Positions 10,656-21,237 of a stretch of 64,000 nt of DNA are shown here, piece after piece. Positions within the stretch are counted from its first letter, which is position 1; each line of letters begins with the position of its first letter. The notes beneath the pieces were generated by a model. It was not told where the DNA came from. It saw nothing but the letters and a program-made list of their open reading frames with translations, and did not search any database. The stretch is from Macrocystis pyrifera (taxonomy: Eukaryota; Sar; Phaeophyceae; Laminariales; Laminariaceae): contig JASSKH010000021.1 of NCBI GenBank assembly GCA_031763025.1, positions 3,720,001-3,784,000 of the forward strand, written 5' to 3'. A program made the translations under genes and the position numbers.

Positions 10656-10746
10656 GCTTAGAACTGCAGTCCCGTTTTGAGGGATGAACCAGTCTACGTT
10701 TAAGTACTTTGTCCCCGAAACGGGACTGCAGTCTTGAAAGGGGTAA
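10656..10746. mobile_element. MITE-B copy 2
   Basis: TTAGAACTGCAGTCCCGTTT ... CCCCGAAACGGGACTGCAGT, an almost perfect palindromic pair, 14 bp left of a MITE-A copy. Confidence 0.75.
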
Positions 10747-10759
10747 CAAGAGTTGGTGC

Positions 10760-10867
10760 TATTACGGGGGTCTATAGTTAACAGGACCTATGGCATACGT
10801 AAAACCCATATATTTAGGTATTTTTACTAACAATATTTGGTCCTGTTAACTATGGACCCCCGTAATA
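10760..10867 (-). mobile_element. MITE-A copy 4
   Basis: Complete, TATTACGGGGGTCTATAGTT to CTATGGACCCCCGTAATA, with the core in the opposite orientation to copies 1 and 2. Confidence 0.85.
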
Positions 10868-11095
10868 GAGTTCGAGTCCCTGGTGGGTCGGTCTTTTTAT
10901 TAATAGTTTCGTTTGCTAAAATAACAAGGGAACGGAAATCAATCGCTGAAAGCGGTTAGTAGCGTGGGTAGGCGTTTTTCGAGGCGAGTCGAAGAGGGAA
11001 GAAAGGGCTGAAGTCTTCTCACGATAAAAATGCCTGCCAAGGCAAGAACCTTAGCGGGGGGGGAGAGGAGGGAGGAGAGCCTCCTTTGTGGCCCC
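10868..11095 (+). mobile_element. Diverged SINE-like element
   Basis: GAGTTCGAGTCCCTGG resembles a polymerase III B box, and ACGATAAAAATGCCTGCCAA plus a GCGGGGGGGGAG stretch follow the order of the tRNA-SINE body. It looks like a second, older SINE subfamily lacking its A box. It abuts MITE-A copy 4 exactly. Confidence 0.4.
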
Positions 11096-11645
11096 GCATC
11101 TGAGTCACTACTGTTAATAGATAGGACGGAGAGCGGAAAGAAGGGCGACGCTAATAAATGGGATGCAAGCATCAAAGTTAACACACGCGCGAACTTGTAC
11201 CCAGTGTGTAGTTTGTAGCACGAAACACGAGAAAACTCAATACTCGAGTACCACACCAAGGAGCGAAGCGCTGAGTGTGAAAATGGCGCTCTGTGATGAA
11301 AATTGGAACTGTACCGCTTGTACCAGGTGTCATATTCTCCGATTTTCACACTCTGCGAAGATGATTTTTGAGTAATTTTTCGATTTCAGCTTCGTTTTGT
11401 TGTTTTCTGTGGTACCGGGTATATATTAACACGTAACACCAGGAAAAAAAAGTGAGAAAAACAGAGAAGAAAAAACTTCATCAGTATAATTTCCTTGGGG
11501 GATTTCTTGCTCCGCACCGAAGTAATTTTTCACCACCACGCACCAGACATCAGACATCCTGACGAAGGGAATGTCGAGTATACGTAGTAATCGACACGCA
11601 CTTCTGGCAGGGAGCGAACGGCTTGTGACTCTCGATATTGGCCCC

Positions 11646-11775
11646 CTCCTCCTCCTCTCTCCTCCTCCTCCTCCTCCTCCTCCTCCTCCTCCTCCTCCTC
11701 CTCCTCCTCCTCCTCCTCCTCCTCCTCCTCCTCCTCCTCCTCCTCCTCCTCCTCCTCCTCCTCCTCCTCCTCCTC
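11646..11775 (+). repeat. (CTC)n trinucleotide array
   Basis: About 40 near-perfect CTC units. The long poly-Leu, poly-Pro and poly-Arg frames across it are artefacts of the repeat. Confidence 0.95.
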
Positions 11776-11905
11776 ATGCTGCTGCTGCTCTTCCTCCTCC
11801 TGCCTGACGGCGAGATGGCTCCCTCTTTATCCCGTCAGACCAATGTCGTATCATATCGTATTGTATCGTATCATATCATCTAATAATGTGCGGATATAGC
11901 CGGCG

Positions 11906-11906
<1 letters not shown>

Positions 11907-11941
<35 letters not shown>

Positions 11942-11942
11942 G
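11907..11942 (+). repeat. (TGC)n microsatellite
   Basis: Twelve perfect TGC units. Confidence 0.95.
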
Positions 11943-12240
11943 CCATGCCGTGCACCCCAAGGTTCTTGTGACTGACCTATCAAACGTAGAACCAAAATCG
12001 GGGAGTCTTTTGGCTTTTTTTTCATTTTTTTTTCATTTTTTTTCGTTTGTTTCGGACAAAAGGAAGGGGCCTTGGCCTTTCGCACTGTGGAACCATGTGT
12101 GAGGAAAAGAAGAAAAAAATGCCGTGGAGTATACGTATGATGAAGGAAAAAAAAAAAAAATCCGAAGGTGTGAGGTTGTTTCCACAGCTGTACAGCAGTA
12201 CGATGAGTAGGATGTCTACCGCAGTGTTTTCTTCCGAAGC

Positions 12241-12555
12241 GTGGGAGGGGGAGAGAGGGAGGGGGAGAGGGAGAGGGAGAGGGAGGGGGGGGGAGGGAGG
12301 GAGGGAGGGAGGGAGGGAGGGGGAAGGGGTGGGGGGGGGGGGGGGAGAGGGAGGGGAGGGGGGGGGGGGGAGGGAGGGAGGGAGGGAGAGGGAGGGGGGG
12401 GGGGGGGCAAAGGGAGGGAGAGAGGGAGGGAGGGGGTGGCACAGGCAGGGAGGGAGGGAGGGAGGGAGAGAGAGAGAGGGGATGGGGCGAGGAAGGGAGA
12501 GAGAAGGGCGGGGGGAGAGAGGGAAGGAGGGAGGGAGAGAGGGACGGAGGGAGTG
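12241..12555 (+). repeat. GGGA-rich purine tract
   Basis: About 315 bp almost purely of G and A on the + strand, built from GGGA and GGAG units with G runs. The pyrimidine strand gives spurious Pro/Ser frames. Such tracts can form triplex or G-quadruplex structures (established knowledge). Confidence 0.9.
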
Positions 12556-12635
12556 CTCAACAGCCAGCAAAACACAAACTAGAAAATAGCGAGCTGTGGC
12601 AGTCAGGATGGACGTGTTGAAGTTGCTGTCGCGGG

Positions 12636-13097
12636 ATGGTGTCAGTAGCCTCCGAATCGGACGGTCGGAGCCCGAGTTTCGAAGTAAAAGGTGCCCACTC
12701 GAGCAAATATGTCAGCAGACACGGCCAAGCAAGGCAAAAGCCGCGCCGTCAAGGGTGTGGGACGGCATGTTCCAGTTTAAAACCCAGTAGTTGGTGTCAG
12801 TCAAGGCACGTTAGTCAAGTCAAAGTTGCTGCCTGTCAAGGGGCGAAAGTGCTGTCTCCTGACATCTTTGCACTCGAGGCCTCCCCCGAGCAAACAACAT
12901 ACACGTACGTACACGTACGTACCCGTATAACAGGACACGCTGGCGATAACACCGCCTCCTCGGGCGATTTTCAAGCCGATTGTCTGGGCAACGGGGCGAG
13001 AGTGGAGAAGCGGCCGAGCAACGCGTCTATGATATGGTCAGATCTCGACGAGATTTTCTCAGAGCCGCCATCATCGTTGTGTAGCGTATGTGCTTAG
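12636..13097 (+). CDS. Hypothetical open frame, 153 codons
   Basis: Starts ATGGTGTCAGTAGCC and ends in TAG. The composition is mixed, with a protein-like C-terminus (SMIWSDLDEIFSEPP). No domain was recognised. The middle is built partly from the dispersed TCAAGTCAAG/GTCAAGG motif, so it could be chance. Confidence 0.2.
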   Translation: MVSVASESDGRSPSFEVKGAHSSKYVSRHGQARQKPRRQGCGTACSSLKPSSWCQSRHVSQVKVAACQGAKVLSPDIFALEASPEQTTYTYVHVRTRITGHAGDNTASSGDFQADCLGNGARVEKRPSNASMIWSDLDEIFSEPPSSLCSVCA

Positions 13098-13239
13098 TCC
13101 TTCCCCTTTTTTTCTTTGCCCTTTCTTGCTCCTTCTTTGCTCCTTCTTTGCCCTTTCTTGCTCTTTCTCCCTCGTACAGACAGTAGTAGTCGTAACTCAG
13201 ATTCGGGGTAACGAAAGTAGGCTCTCCTCCCTATTCCAC

Positions 13240-13355
13240 TATTACGAGGGGCCATAGTAAATAGGACCAAATATTGTAAGTAAAAATAGAAAAATATATA
13301 GTTTTTTGTGTGTACCGTAGGTCCTATTTAATATGCCCCCCCCCCCCCCCGTAGT
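13240..13355 (+). mobile_element. MITE-A copy 5, end expanded to poly-C
   Basis: TATTACGAGGGGCCATAGTA to CCTATTTAATATGCCCC. The C run near the right end is 15 long instead of about 5. Confidence 0.8.
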
Positions 13356-13431
13356 ACCTTTTGTACGTGCCTTGCGTTTATACCGCGATGACAGCAGTTC
13401 AGCACTTTTCTTCCCAACGCCGTCATTTTCG

Positions 13432-13572
13432 TTTTCTCTGTGTGTGTTGCTCGCACTGAACCATTCTTCTACTCGTCGACATCCGGCATACCGAAGTGTC
13501 CGTGCTGATTCTCCACCCTATATATAGAGAGAGATACAAGGTCTGTGGTCACAAAACTAAATACGAGACAGA
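13432..13572 (-). repeat. Family C, reverse copy
   Basis: CTGAACCATTCTTCTACTCG, TCGACATCCGGC, AGTGTCCGTGCTGATTCTCC and GTCTGTGGTCACAAAACTA in the order expected for the - strand. Confidence 0.75.
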
Positions 13573-13904
13573 GAATAATTCGTAGTACATCGTAATGCAG
13601 CTCGTACTCCCAAGCTGGTTAGACAATGCAACGATGCCATGCCATCGTTCTGTGTGAGACAAACACAACATACATCCCCAGCAACCTACGAGCGAAAGAC
13701 AGTGAGGGAAAGATCAATGAAACAGAACAAAAACACGAAAAAAACAAAAACGAAACACAAAGCACAACGAAACGAAACAAAACAAAACAAAAACGATAAA
13801 CGCTACAGAATACACCCCTGGTTTTTTGGAGAAAACGACGCTGAAAAGCATATCCCAGTGCGGGCGTTATCGTGCGTGTTGTACGGCAGGAGATCGGTCT
13901 TTGT

Positions 13905-14045
13905 GGGCGCGTCAAGGTATATTTTTTGACGCGCCAAGGAACTGTTTTTCGCGTCAATCCATACTTTTGACTTCACTATTTGTTGTACCTGGTACGGTTT
14001 TAGAGCAAGGGGCGGTCTGTCAAGAGGTCAAAACACGGTCTCCTA
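13905..14045 (+). repeat. Dispersed repeat family G
   Basis: GGCGCGTCAAGG, ... GGTTTTAGAGCAAGGGGCGG, TCTGTCAAGAGGTCAAA. The same ordered blocks occur at 28740-29000 and 42605-42690. Confidence 0.5.
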
Positions 14046-15000
14046 TCATGGTATGTTTCTCCCCGCATGTTGTGTCCTCTTGTCTTCCTTCTTCGTCCGC
14101 TGTTTACTTTATTTTTTTTTGGTCGAAACGCCGAATAAAAGAAAGAATGCCCGAGAATCTTGACGGTTGCAACAAGCATCGTTTCCAAAGATCACGATCA
14201 AAATCAAGTCACCTGCGGCTGTTTCCCAGACGGAGAAATACATAGAACAATAGACCCGCTTTTTCAAGACGTGTACGCTTCGAATACGCGTATATACTCG
14301 TGTGATATTATTCCTATCAACAGCAGTACGAGTTCAACGTCTTCGTGTTCGTTCTTTAATTTTTTCGAGTTTTTTTTAAAAAAAGTTGAACAACAAGAAC
14401 TTTTTTTGTTCACATACATGTTTTACTTTTCCCTGTAAAGTATACCTGGTAGCATTTTTTTCAGTTTTTTTTTAGTGCTGATATATCTATCTAACAGGAG
14501 TATGTTAGGTGAGGTACAAAGTTTGCGGGGCGTAGGATACGCGCAGGGGGGGAGGGGGCCTATAACAGATAAATACATAGAGGCTAGGGAGGAGGGGGGG
14601 GGAACAGTTTCAGTTTAGTTCTTGTCATGTGTGATTTTTTTTTGGGGGGGGGGGAATTGCGGTGGCGAGTGTGAAGTCGCGGCGTGTGTGTGCGAGGGGC
14701 GGAGGGGAGATATTATATAGCGGTCCCATGAAAGATCGCCCGGGTTGTGGCGTTTGCCTGCCCCCAGGTTGCGCACGCCGCGTGATGAGTTATACTCTGG
14801 TGCTGCAGCAGTAAGTTATACGGTAAGCGGTATAAGCATCGCGAAGCTTCGCGAAGCATCGCGAAGCACCCAAAAGCGAAGATCAAGGCTTTTGAAGACA
14901 AGCCAGTTTGAAAGCTAAGAATGCATACCACACGAAGACACCAAGCCGAGGCGAGACCAGTCAAGTGAAGTAAAGGAGAGTCAAGTCAAGTCAAGACAAG
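14046..15000. other. Unassigned stretch
   Basis: No gene recognised. It holds poly-G patches near 14540-14655 and a short cluster of GCGAAGC and CATCGCGAAG decamer-like units near 14838-14870, related in sequence to the decamer array at 22.4 kb. Confidence 0.35.
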
Positions 15001-15007
15001 ACAAGGC

Positions 15008-15195
15008 ACGCTAAGCTAAGCCAAGCCAAGCCACGCCAAGCCAGGCGAAGCCCAGCCAAGCCAGGCGAAACCCAGCCAAGCCAGGCGAAGCCCAGCCAAG
15101 CCAAGCCAAGCCAAGCTGAGCCGAGCCAAGCCAAACCAAGCCAAGCCAGGCCAAGCCAAGCCAGGCCAAGCCAAGCCAAGCCAAGCTTAGCCTAG
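15008..15195 (+). repeat. CCAAG(C) pentamer/decamer array
   Basis: Tandem CCAAGCCAAG and CCAGGCGAAG units of 5 or 10 bp; the complement reads GGCTTGGCTT. It gives spurious Ala-Trp-Leu-Gly frames. Confidence 0.9.
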
Positions 15196-15543
15196 CCGGG
15201 CTAAACGCTTCTTTCACCGACACGTTGCCTCTCGCGTTCGTAGTTACGTGCACACGGACGCAAGCGAGTGAGCACGGAATAAAGCAAGCAAGCGCGCAGA
15301 CGGCGCGCAAGCAAGCACTCCTCCTGCAGTTCGAAATATGACGACGTTCCTGAGCTGGTACTTGGTGTGCTGCAGGGCAAGGAAAAGCTGTCCCGCCGTG
15401 CTTGCGTGAGTGCGATGGATAAGTCTGACTCTATGATACCTCTGAAGTCTACACAGCAGTCAGTACGTGCTATCAGTACTGGTACAGCGGTCAAATACGT
15501 ATGTTCTGTGACACACCGCCCGTGGGTCATACTTTACTGGTAC

Positions 15544-15609
15544 TTTTTTTTTTTTTTTTTTTTTTTTTTCGATTGGGATACTGGTAAGTTGTTCGAATCG
15601 ATGGGACGT

Positions 15610-15651
<42 letters not shown>

Positions 15652-15834
15652 ACAGCAGCAGTACTATTAATAGCAGAGTGTCGTCCTTGTAGCGCAATGA
15701 TGGTGTCCAATTTTCACGTGAGTGACACGAGACGAGTCAACCCAATCAAGGTGTCGTTGTTCGTGCAGCAGTACTGCTGTAGTATATATATATATAATAT
15801 ATATAATATATATATTATATATATATATATATAC
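15544..15834. repeat. Poly-T, CAG and TA microsatellites
   Basis: A 26-bp T run at 15544-15569, a CAG/CAA array at 15611-15662 and an AT dinucleotide tract at 15782-15834, separated by short unique pieces. Confidence 0.9.
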
Positions 15835-16333
15835 AAGTACACCTCTCTGTTCCATCATTTTAGGAACGCTTTTGTATATACTCGTATATATACCAGGTAT
15901 ATATACCTGGTATATATATATTTTTTCCATAAAAACAGAACTTGTATATTGGGCCATAGTTGTGTACTCGCACGTACAGCAGTAGTGCTGGTGGGTTTCG
16001 TCCCGCGGAGTTATCTGTCGGGCTATGAGCTTGGTTGATCGACACCGGTGTAGGCATTACTGCTTACGGCTGTCCGGACAATTTCGAGGAAAAGGTGTGA
16101 GAAATTCAGATTTTTTGTTGCGGCAACTGATCCTTACGTGCGTACGGACATCTTTTCCCCGGCAGCGCCAGTGGTGCCGGAGACCTGGTGCCAGGTAGGT
16201 AGGTACCTAGGGTATTAATAGTGATTTTGTCTGTTCCGCCATGTGTGGGACACCTTGTTGCACACCACACCTTTTTTGTACTGCACCTCTCTCTCTCTCT
16301 CTCTCTCTGGTACTGCCAGTACCGGGAAGTCTG

Positions 16334-16430
16334 TATCACACCGCTCTGGCCGTAGATGTAAGCACCGCTTTGTATATATATCAATGTCTAAACGGTCCTT
16401 ATGTTTTCGGCCAAACTGGTATCACACGGG
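16334..16430. mobile_element. Foldback family M, typical copy
   Basis: TATCACACCGCTCTGGCCG with GATGTAAGCACCG on the left is answered by CGGTCCTTATGTTTTCGGCC and AAACTGGTATCAC on the right. Length is about 95 bp with an AT-rich loop. A second copy lies at 16938. Confidence 0.65.
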
Positions 16431-16937
16431 TGATACGATGACAAGCAATTTACGACACCCCCCTATTAATATATTAATAGGATGATTTTCAGAGATGATT
16501 TACTCGAGAAGACGGGGCGGACAGCGGGGGGGGGGGGGGGCACACACGAAGGAAAGCTGTGGTTTTCTGGGTCTTATCTCGTCGAGATGAGTCGAGATCC
16601 TCCCCCATTAGACGCATCGCTCGGCGTCGAGTCTTCCCCGTAGTCGAGGGAGAAGAACGGCTTGAGAAATTCGTTTCGTCGGGAGGGGGTGTGCTATCGC
16701 TATATGTACAGCGTGATTATCACACGTGTGATGCGGCAGGTGTTGCCTATCACACCTCTGCGATACTGCAGCAGTACCTACCCGTGGTGTTTAGCTTATT
16801 AACACGGATGATGACGTCTCATCGCGCGTGTGCTATCATACGGCGATGGCGATGGGTGTCACCTTTTCACACGTTTGATACGGGTGGGGTGTGTTATACC
16901 TCATCATACGTGTGATAGGGCATCCTTATGTACCACC

Positions 16938-17032
16938 GTACCGTATCGCTCTGGCCGGAAAAAGGATCCTTCGCTCTTCATATTTTATGCTCGAACGGTT
17001 CCTTGTACCTCCGGACAGAAGAGCGTGATTGC
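16938..17032. mobile_element. Foldback family M, second copy
   Basis: GTATCGCTCTGGCCGGAAAA with AGGATCC, and the inverted GGTTCCTTGTACCTCCGGAC and AGAGCG. Confidence 0.6.
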
Positions 17033-17061
17033 TATAGTACTCAAATACACAGCAGTATTAA

Positions 17062-17170
17062 TATTACGGGGGACCATAGTAAACAGGACCAAATATTGTT
17101 AGTAAAAATACCTAAATATATAGGTTTTTATGTATTCCACAGGTCCTGTTAACTATAGACCCCCGTAATA
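17062..17170 (+). mobile_element. MITE-A copy 6
   Basis: Complete, TATTACGGGGGACCATAGTA to CTATAGACCCCCGTAATA, inserted right after a TATTAA motif. Confidence 0.85.
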
Positions 17171-17227
17171 GCTGTTGCTGCCATCGTCGTTGTTGCTGTT
17201 GATGTTGATGGATGCTTCTTTTTTTTT

Positions 17228-17465
17228 TTGGCGGGTGCCGGGGAGGGGGGGGGGGTGTACTCGATAGGAGAGATGTACTCGATCTCATGCATGGCCGTAG
17301 TCGTATGACCATAGACCCTCGCATCCCTACAATGCCGGGACGGAGCATGTCGGGTTTTCACCCACCAGGCAGACATTGCTTGCACCAAGCGCGAAGCGCC
17401 GTGAGGTGTCCGGCGAGTCGCATGAAGGGTGAGCTGCATCCTACTAAGAACCGCTTGCCGGGGAG
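17228..17465 (+). repeat. Family D copy 1, next to a G tract
   Basis: A G-rich tract leads into TGTACTCGAT, then CTCATGCATGGCCGTAGTCG, TATGACCATAG, CTACAATGCCGGGACGGAGC, GCAGACATTGCTTG and CTGCATCCTACTAAGAACCG. The whole 200-bp order is repeated at 50058 and 57830; shorter copies lie at 33106, 41335, 44795, 44950 and 54357. On the - strand the core CGACTACGGCCATGCATGAG recalls the 5' region of 5S rRNA (CTACGGCCATAC), a weak resemblance only. Confidence 0.75.
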
Positions 17466-18184
17466 GGGGGAGGGGTATGATGAACGCGTCTCTCGAGCGG
17501 CGATTGCGGAGGCAGCGGCGGCGCAGGAGTTGGAGGAGGAGAAGGAGGATATTACTTCTCACGCTTAATAATAACATTCGTAGCTGACGGCGAGGCTCGG
17601 AATTGATTTCCGTTTTCCTCTCTCTTTCTCTCCCTTCTTAGCCTCAGCTTCCGCTTGCGCTATGCTGCGGCTGCTGCTGCTGCTCTTGCTGCTGCTGGTG
17701 CTACTGCTGCTGCTGCTGCTTCTCTGTTGTTGTTGCGGGGAAGTATTTTCGCCGCGTTTAGTCGTGTTGGATAGATACCACATATATAGATACGGTAAAC
17801 TGTCGCTTGCCCTGCTATACATAATACTAGTGGATTATCCACACCGATATTATACACTTGGTATTACTGTATGTGTATACGATAGGACACAGCAGTTGAC
17901 ACAGCAGTCGATACTGCCGCTGCTACAGGTAACACCGTCCCAGGTATATATATACAGTATTGTGGGCGGACTATTGAGAGATGGATGTGTCCATGTGCTG
18001 TTGGTCTATGTACTCCTGTCGCATAATTTATAGCTGTATACGAGCACAATAGTTTATATAGAAAGACGGACGGACTGTGATATCGGCCGGGAGCGCTGCT
18101 ACCTTCCGGTTGGCGTTAGGTCGGTCTTGGGTCGTTCGAAGCTCGTGGTCAGACCCATCGCTTGTTATTTTTTTGTTGCAGCCC
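17466..18184. other. Unassigned stretch with CTG-rich patch
   Basis: GCTGCTGCTG-rich sequence at 17660-17725 and otherwise no gene or repeat recognised. Confidence 0.35.
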
Positions 18185-18275
18185 ATCATCGTGTTCACCC
18201 GTTACAGTTCTGAGTTTCGGCTTCATTCTCCGCTGGTCGACGGCCGTAATGGGGTGGGTGGATGGATGGATTGAT
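18185..18275 (+). repeat. Repeat J, copy 1
   Basis: CAGTTCTGAGTTTCGGCTTC, a spacer, then TGGGGTGGGTGGATGGATGG. The same unit, ending in a GGAT array, recurs at 19060 and 19195. Confidence 0.6.
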
Positions 18276-19059
18276 GGCAAGGGAGGGGGGGTGTGAGCCG
18301 GAGCCTTCAAGAAAGGAAAACGGGATGTTTGTTGGTTTTAGCGTGGTAGAAACAGGGGCTGCTGTACTGCTGCGGTATCAGGAGATGTCCGAGGTACTAC
18401 AGCGAGCGGTGTAGGTTCGTGTGCTGTTGGTGGTGCGGTTGCGGTCCCGCTCTGACCCAAAGTGTACGTACCGGTTGTGTGTCAATGTTCAGCGGAAGTG
18501 GTCCTCATAGGTTGGGACATGTTGGTATGAGTTGGTAGAGGACGTTCGGCTGCAGTCGGGACTGGAACGCGCAAGAAGAGACTACCGCTGTTACCGCGGC
18601 ATCTTCAACAGTAAAAGGGGAGCATTCGCTTCAAGTCGGACTGAAAAAAAACAGAAAAAAAAAAACGTATGTGATAGGTATGTACCAGTTATAAATACGA
18701 TAAACCGTCGTCCGAGGGAAAAAGAGGTGATGGTCGATGGATGCACGGATACCTCACGTGTGGACGGGGACGGATGGGTCAAGGTGGATCCATGGACAGA
18801 GAGAGGGATGGATGTGTGGGTAGGCGGGTGGATTAGGGGATGCCTGAAGCTGTTTTGGCGCCGGGAACATGGTAGGCCCTGGGCTTGGATTGTGTTTTTT
18901 CGCCCAGCATTCTCTGATCGGCTGAGCAGCTCTTGAAGTGACCAACTATTATCGGCTGGAGCAAGGTAACTTCACTCGTGTCTTAGCGGGAGGAGCCCAG
19001 AAAATAAAACCTACCACCCCATCTACTGTGGCATGGATCGGATCGCGTTTTGTTGTTGT

Positions 19060-19330
19060 TTTGGTGTTTTGCGGACCAGTTCTGAGTTCCGAGTTCACTC
19101 TCGCCGTCTTGTTGAACCTCGTTGGGGCGTGTGAATAGATGGATGGATGGACGGATGGGTGGATGTTTTGGAGATAGGTGGGTCTTAGGCGTTGGATCGT
19201 GATGTTTTTTCCCAGGTGTTTGTGTTCGAGTTCTTAGTTCCGAGTTCGTTCTTGCAACCTCTTTGACCTCGATGGGGTGGGTGGGTTGGTGGTGGATGGA
19301 TGGATGGATGGATGGATGGATGGATGCACT
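19060..19330 (+). repeat. Repeat J, two tandem copies with (GGAT)n
   Basis: Two units of about 110-135 bp, each AGTTCCGAGTTC... CTTGTTGAACCTCGTTGGGG or CTCTTTGACCTCGATGGGG, and each running into GGATGGATGG. Confidence 0.7.
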
Positions 19331-19337
19331 GCTCGGA

Positions 19338-19560
19338 CATTCAGATGATGATCTATCTATCTGATCTGTCTACTAGAGATGATCTAGTTCATCGCCTGCC
19401 GTCATGAGAGGTTGTGCAGGATCTATCTATCTGTACAGTACAGCTCCTACCCAGGAAACATATCGTTATAGATCATGTAGATTTTACGGGTCCCACCTGG
19501 CAACATGAGCTGTAGATCATACAAGATCTGGAATAGATCTGTGTTGCAAACATCTAGGTC
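19338..19560 (-). repeat. GATC-dense repeat family H, copy 1
   Basis: Many GATC and GATCTATCT sites, with CACCTGGCAACATGAGCTG, which is the reverse of the AGCTCATGTTGCCGGGTG core seen at 28015-28055. Confidence 0.6.
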
Positions 19561-19599
19561 ATGACGTGGGCATGGCCTGTCTGATATGTCCGAGGTGTG

Positions 19600-19745
19600 G
19601 GTGGATGGAGGATGGATGGATGGGTGGCCGGATGGATGGGTGGAGGGATGGGTGGATGGATGGATGGATGGATGGATGCATGCATGGATGGACAGATACT
19701 AGATGCATGGGTGGATGGATAGTTGGATGGGTGGATGGATGTAGT
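19600..19745 (+). repeat. (GGAT)n array
   Basis: GGATGGATGG with GGTGG and GCAT variants over about 145 bp. Confidence 0.9.
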
Positions 19746-20053
19746 AGGGTTGGGGTTACGGTGGGGGGGGGGGGTCACGTTTTAAGAGAGGGACGGGTGT
19801 TTCAGGCCTGTCTAAAGTGAAACCTGAGGACCATTTCAATCGAATACTAGTATAACAAACATCACCTATGTTTTCGCGACAGAGTGGTAGGTCTTGAATC
19901 GTGACCCCCACTGCCACGGTCGAAGGTAGGGGTGGGTGTTCCAGGCCAAATTTTTTTTTGCCTCTCTTCAAGACCCGAAACTCTCTAAGAAAGCCGGAAT
20001 TGGTATTATATTTAGAGCTTTTAGCGTGCACGTGCCAAGCCTTTTGACCTCTC

Positions 20054-20157
20054 TTAATGAACCCATTCAGGACTGCGGTGACGTTTCGGAGACAAACCAG
20101 TCAAATTCCGAATAGTTTTTACGCAATAACGAGACCGCAGTCCTGAAAAATTCACCA
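20054..20157. mobile_element. MITE-B copy 3
   Basis: TTAATGAACCCATTCAGGAC, GACAAACCAGTC, ... and GAGACCGCAGTCCTGAAAAA. A diverged copy. Confidence 0.6.
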
Positions 20158-20998
20158 GGACTTCTCTTAAACCGTGACTCCCACCGTATAGGGCTAGGGT
20201 GTGAAGAGAAGCACCGTACGCTAAGCGCGTCGAGTGTGCACAGGGATGCGATCGTTTTTCCCAGCTCGTTTTTTTTTTTTTTTTTTTTTTTTTTTCTTCT
20301 TACCAGAACGGGGTGGTTCGCCAATACAGAAAAAAAAACGGCGTGTTTTCTGGAAACGTATCTGGTCGAGGAAGAGTCTTCTTCCGAAAATGTAACGCTC
20401 GACTTTATTAGAAAACTTGTGTTACGGTAGGTATCGAGAAGACGGGAGAACGCGCACACACACCCCTTGTGCGAAGTCAACGCTCTTGACGGAACCCGTC
20501 TAGCGTTTTGGCGTAGCAGCGCCAAGGTCCATAGTCTATATTCTGTGCGACCCTCGAGGGAGGAAGGGAGGAAGGAAGGAAGGCAGGGATAAATGGAATG
20601 TCTCTTTTTTGTTTTGTCTTGAGAACTCTCATCCATCCATGGAGGGAGGGCGGGAGGGATGAGCGTGATGGATGGATTTGACCCTTCTCTCTTTCTTTTT
20701 TTTTTTTTTTTTTTTTTTTGCCTTTGGATCTGTCACCCATCATCCACCACTGGCTACTGCTTACTCTGCTGCTGCTGCTGCTGCTGCTGCCGTATCGCTT
20801 CGCTTTACGTGCTTGCTTGTTGCTTCCGCTTCCCCCCGTGCCCGAATGCAGCTGTGGCTGCGGTCGGAAACCGAACGCTGCTATAGAAGCAGACGCGCGA
20901 CAGCCAGGGTATATGATTAGCCGATGAACCCGTTTTAAGACCCGGAAAAAATAAGAAAAGAGTTTGGGCCTTATTTTTTTTTTTCCCTTTTTGGACCC

Positions 20999-21100
20999 TA
21001 CCTTGACCCCTTCAGTACCGCAGTTCCCGATTTGGGGACAAAGCAGTCTATTTCCAAGTGATTTGTCCCCAAAACGGGACTGCGGTATTAAAAAGGTTAA
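20999..21100. mobile_element. MITE-B copy 4
   Basis: CAGTACCGCAGTTCCCGATT and GGGGACAAAG are matched by TTTGTCCCCAAAACGGGACT and GCGGTATTAAAAAGGTTAA, ending in the TTAA target. Confidence 0.75.
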
Positions 21101-21121
21101 TACGAATGTCGAGAGTTTCGG

Positions 21122-21211
21122 TCAGCGTTGCAGTCCCGTTTTGAGTACGAACTACTGAGAATTTGTTGTGGCTTATCCCCCGAAACGGGAATGCAACCCC
21201 ATGAAGGTTAA
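21122..21211. mobile_element. MITE-B copy 5
   Basis: GCAGTCCCGTTTTGAGTAC ... CCCCCGAAACGGGAATGCA ... GAAGGTTAA. Two MITE-B copies thus lie only about 20 bp apart, followed 27 bp later by MITE-A copy 7. Confidence 0.7.
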
Positions 21212-21237
21212 TAACCACCTACTGTATTGATACCTGG

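Noticed and set aside
11876-12589. Pro/Ser and Gly/Glu/Arg-rich frames of 110-190 residues
   Set aside because: They only translate a purine-rich simple-sequence tract.
20477-20743. Lys-rich frame near 20.6 kb
   Set aside because: Translation of a T/A homopolymer and GGAAGG repeats.
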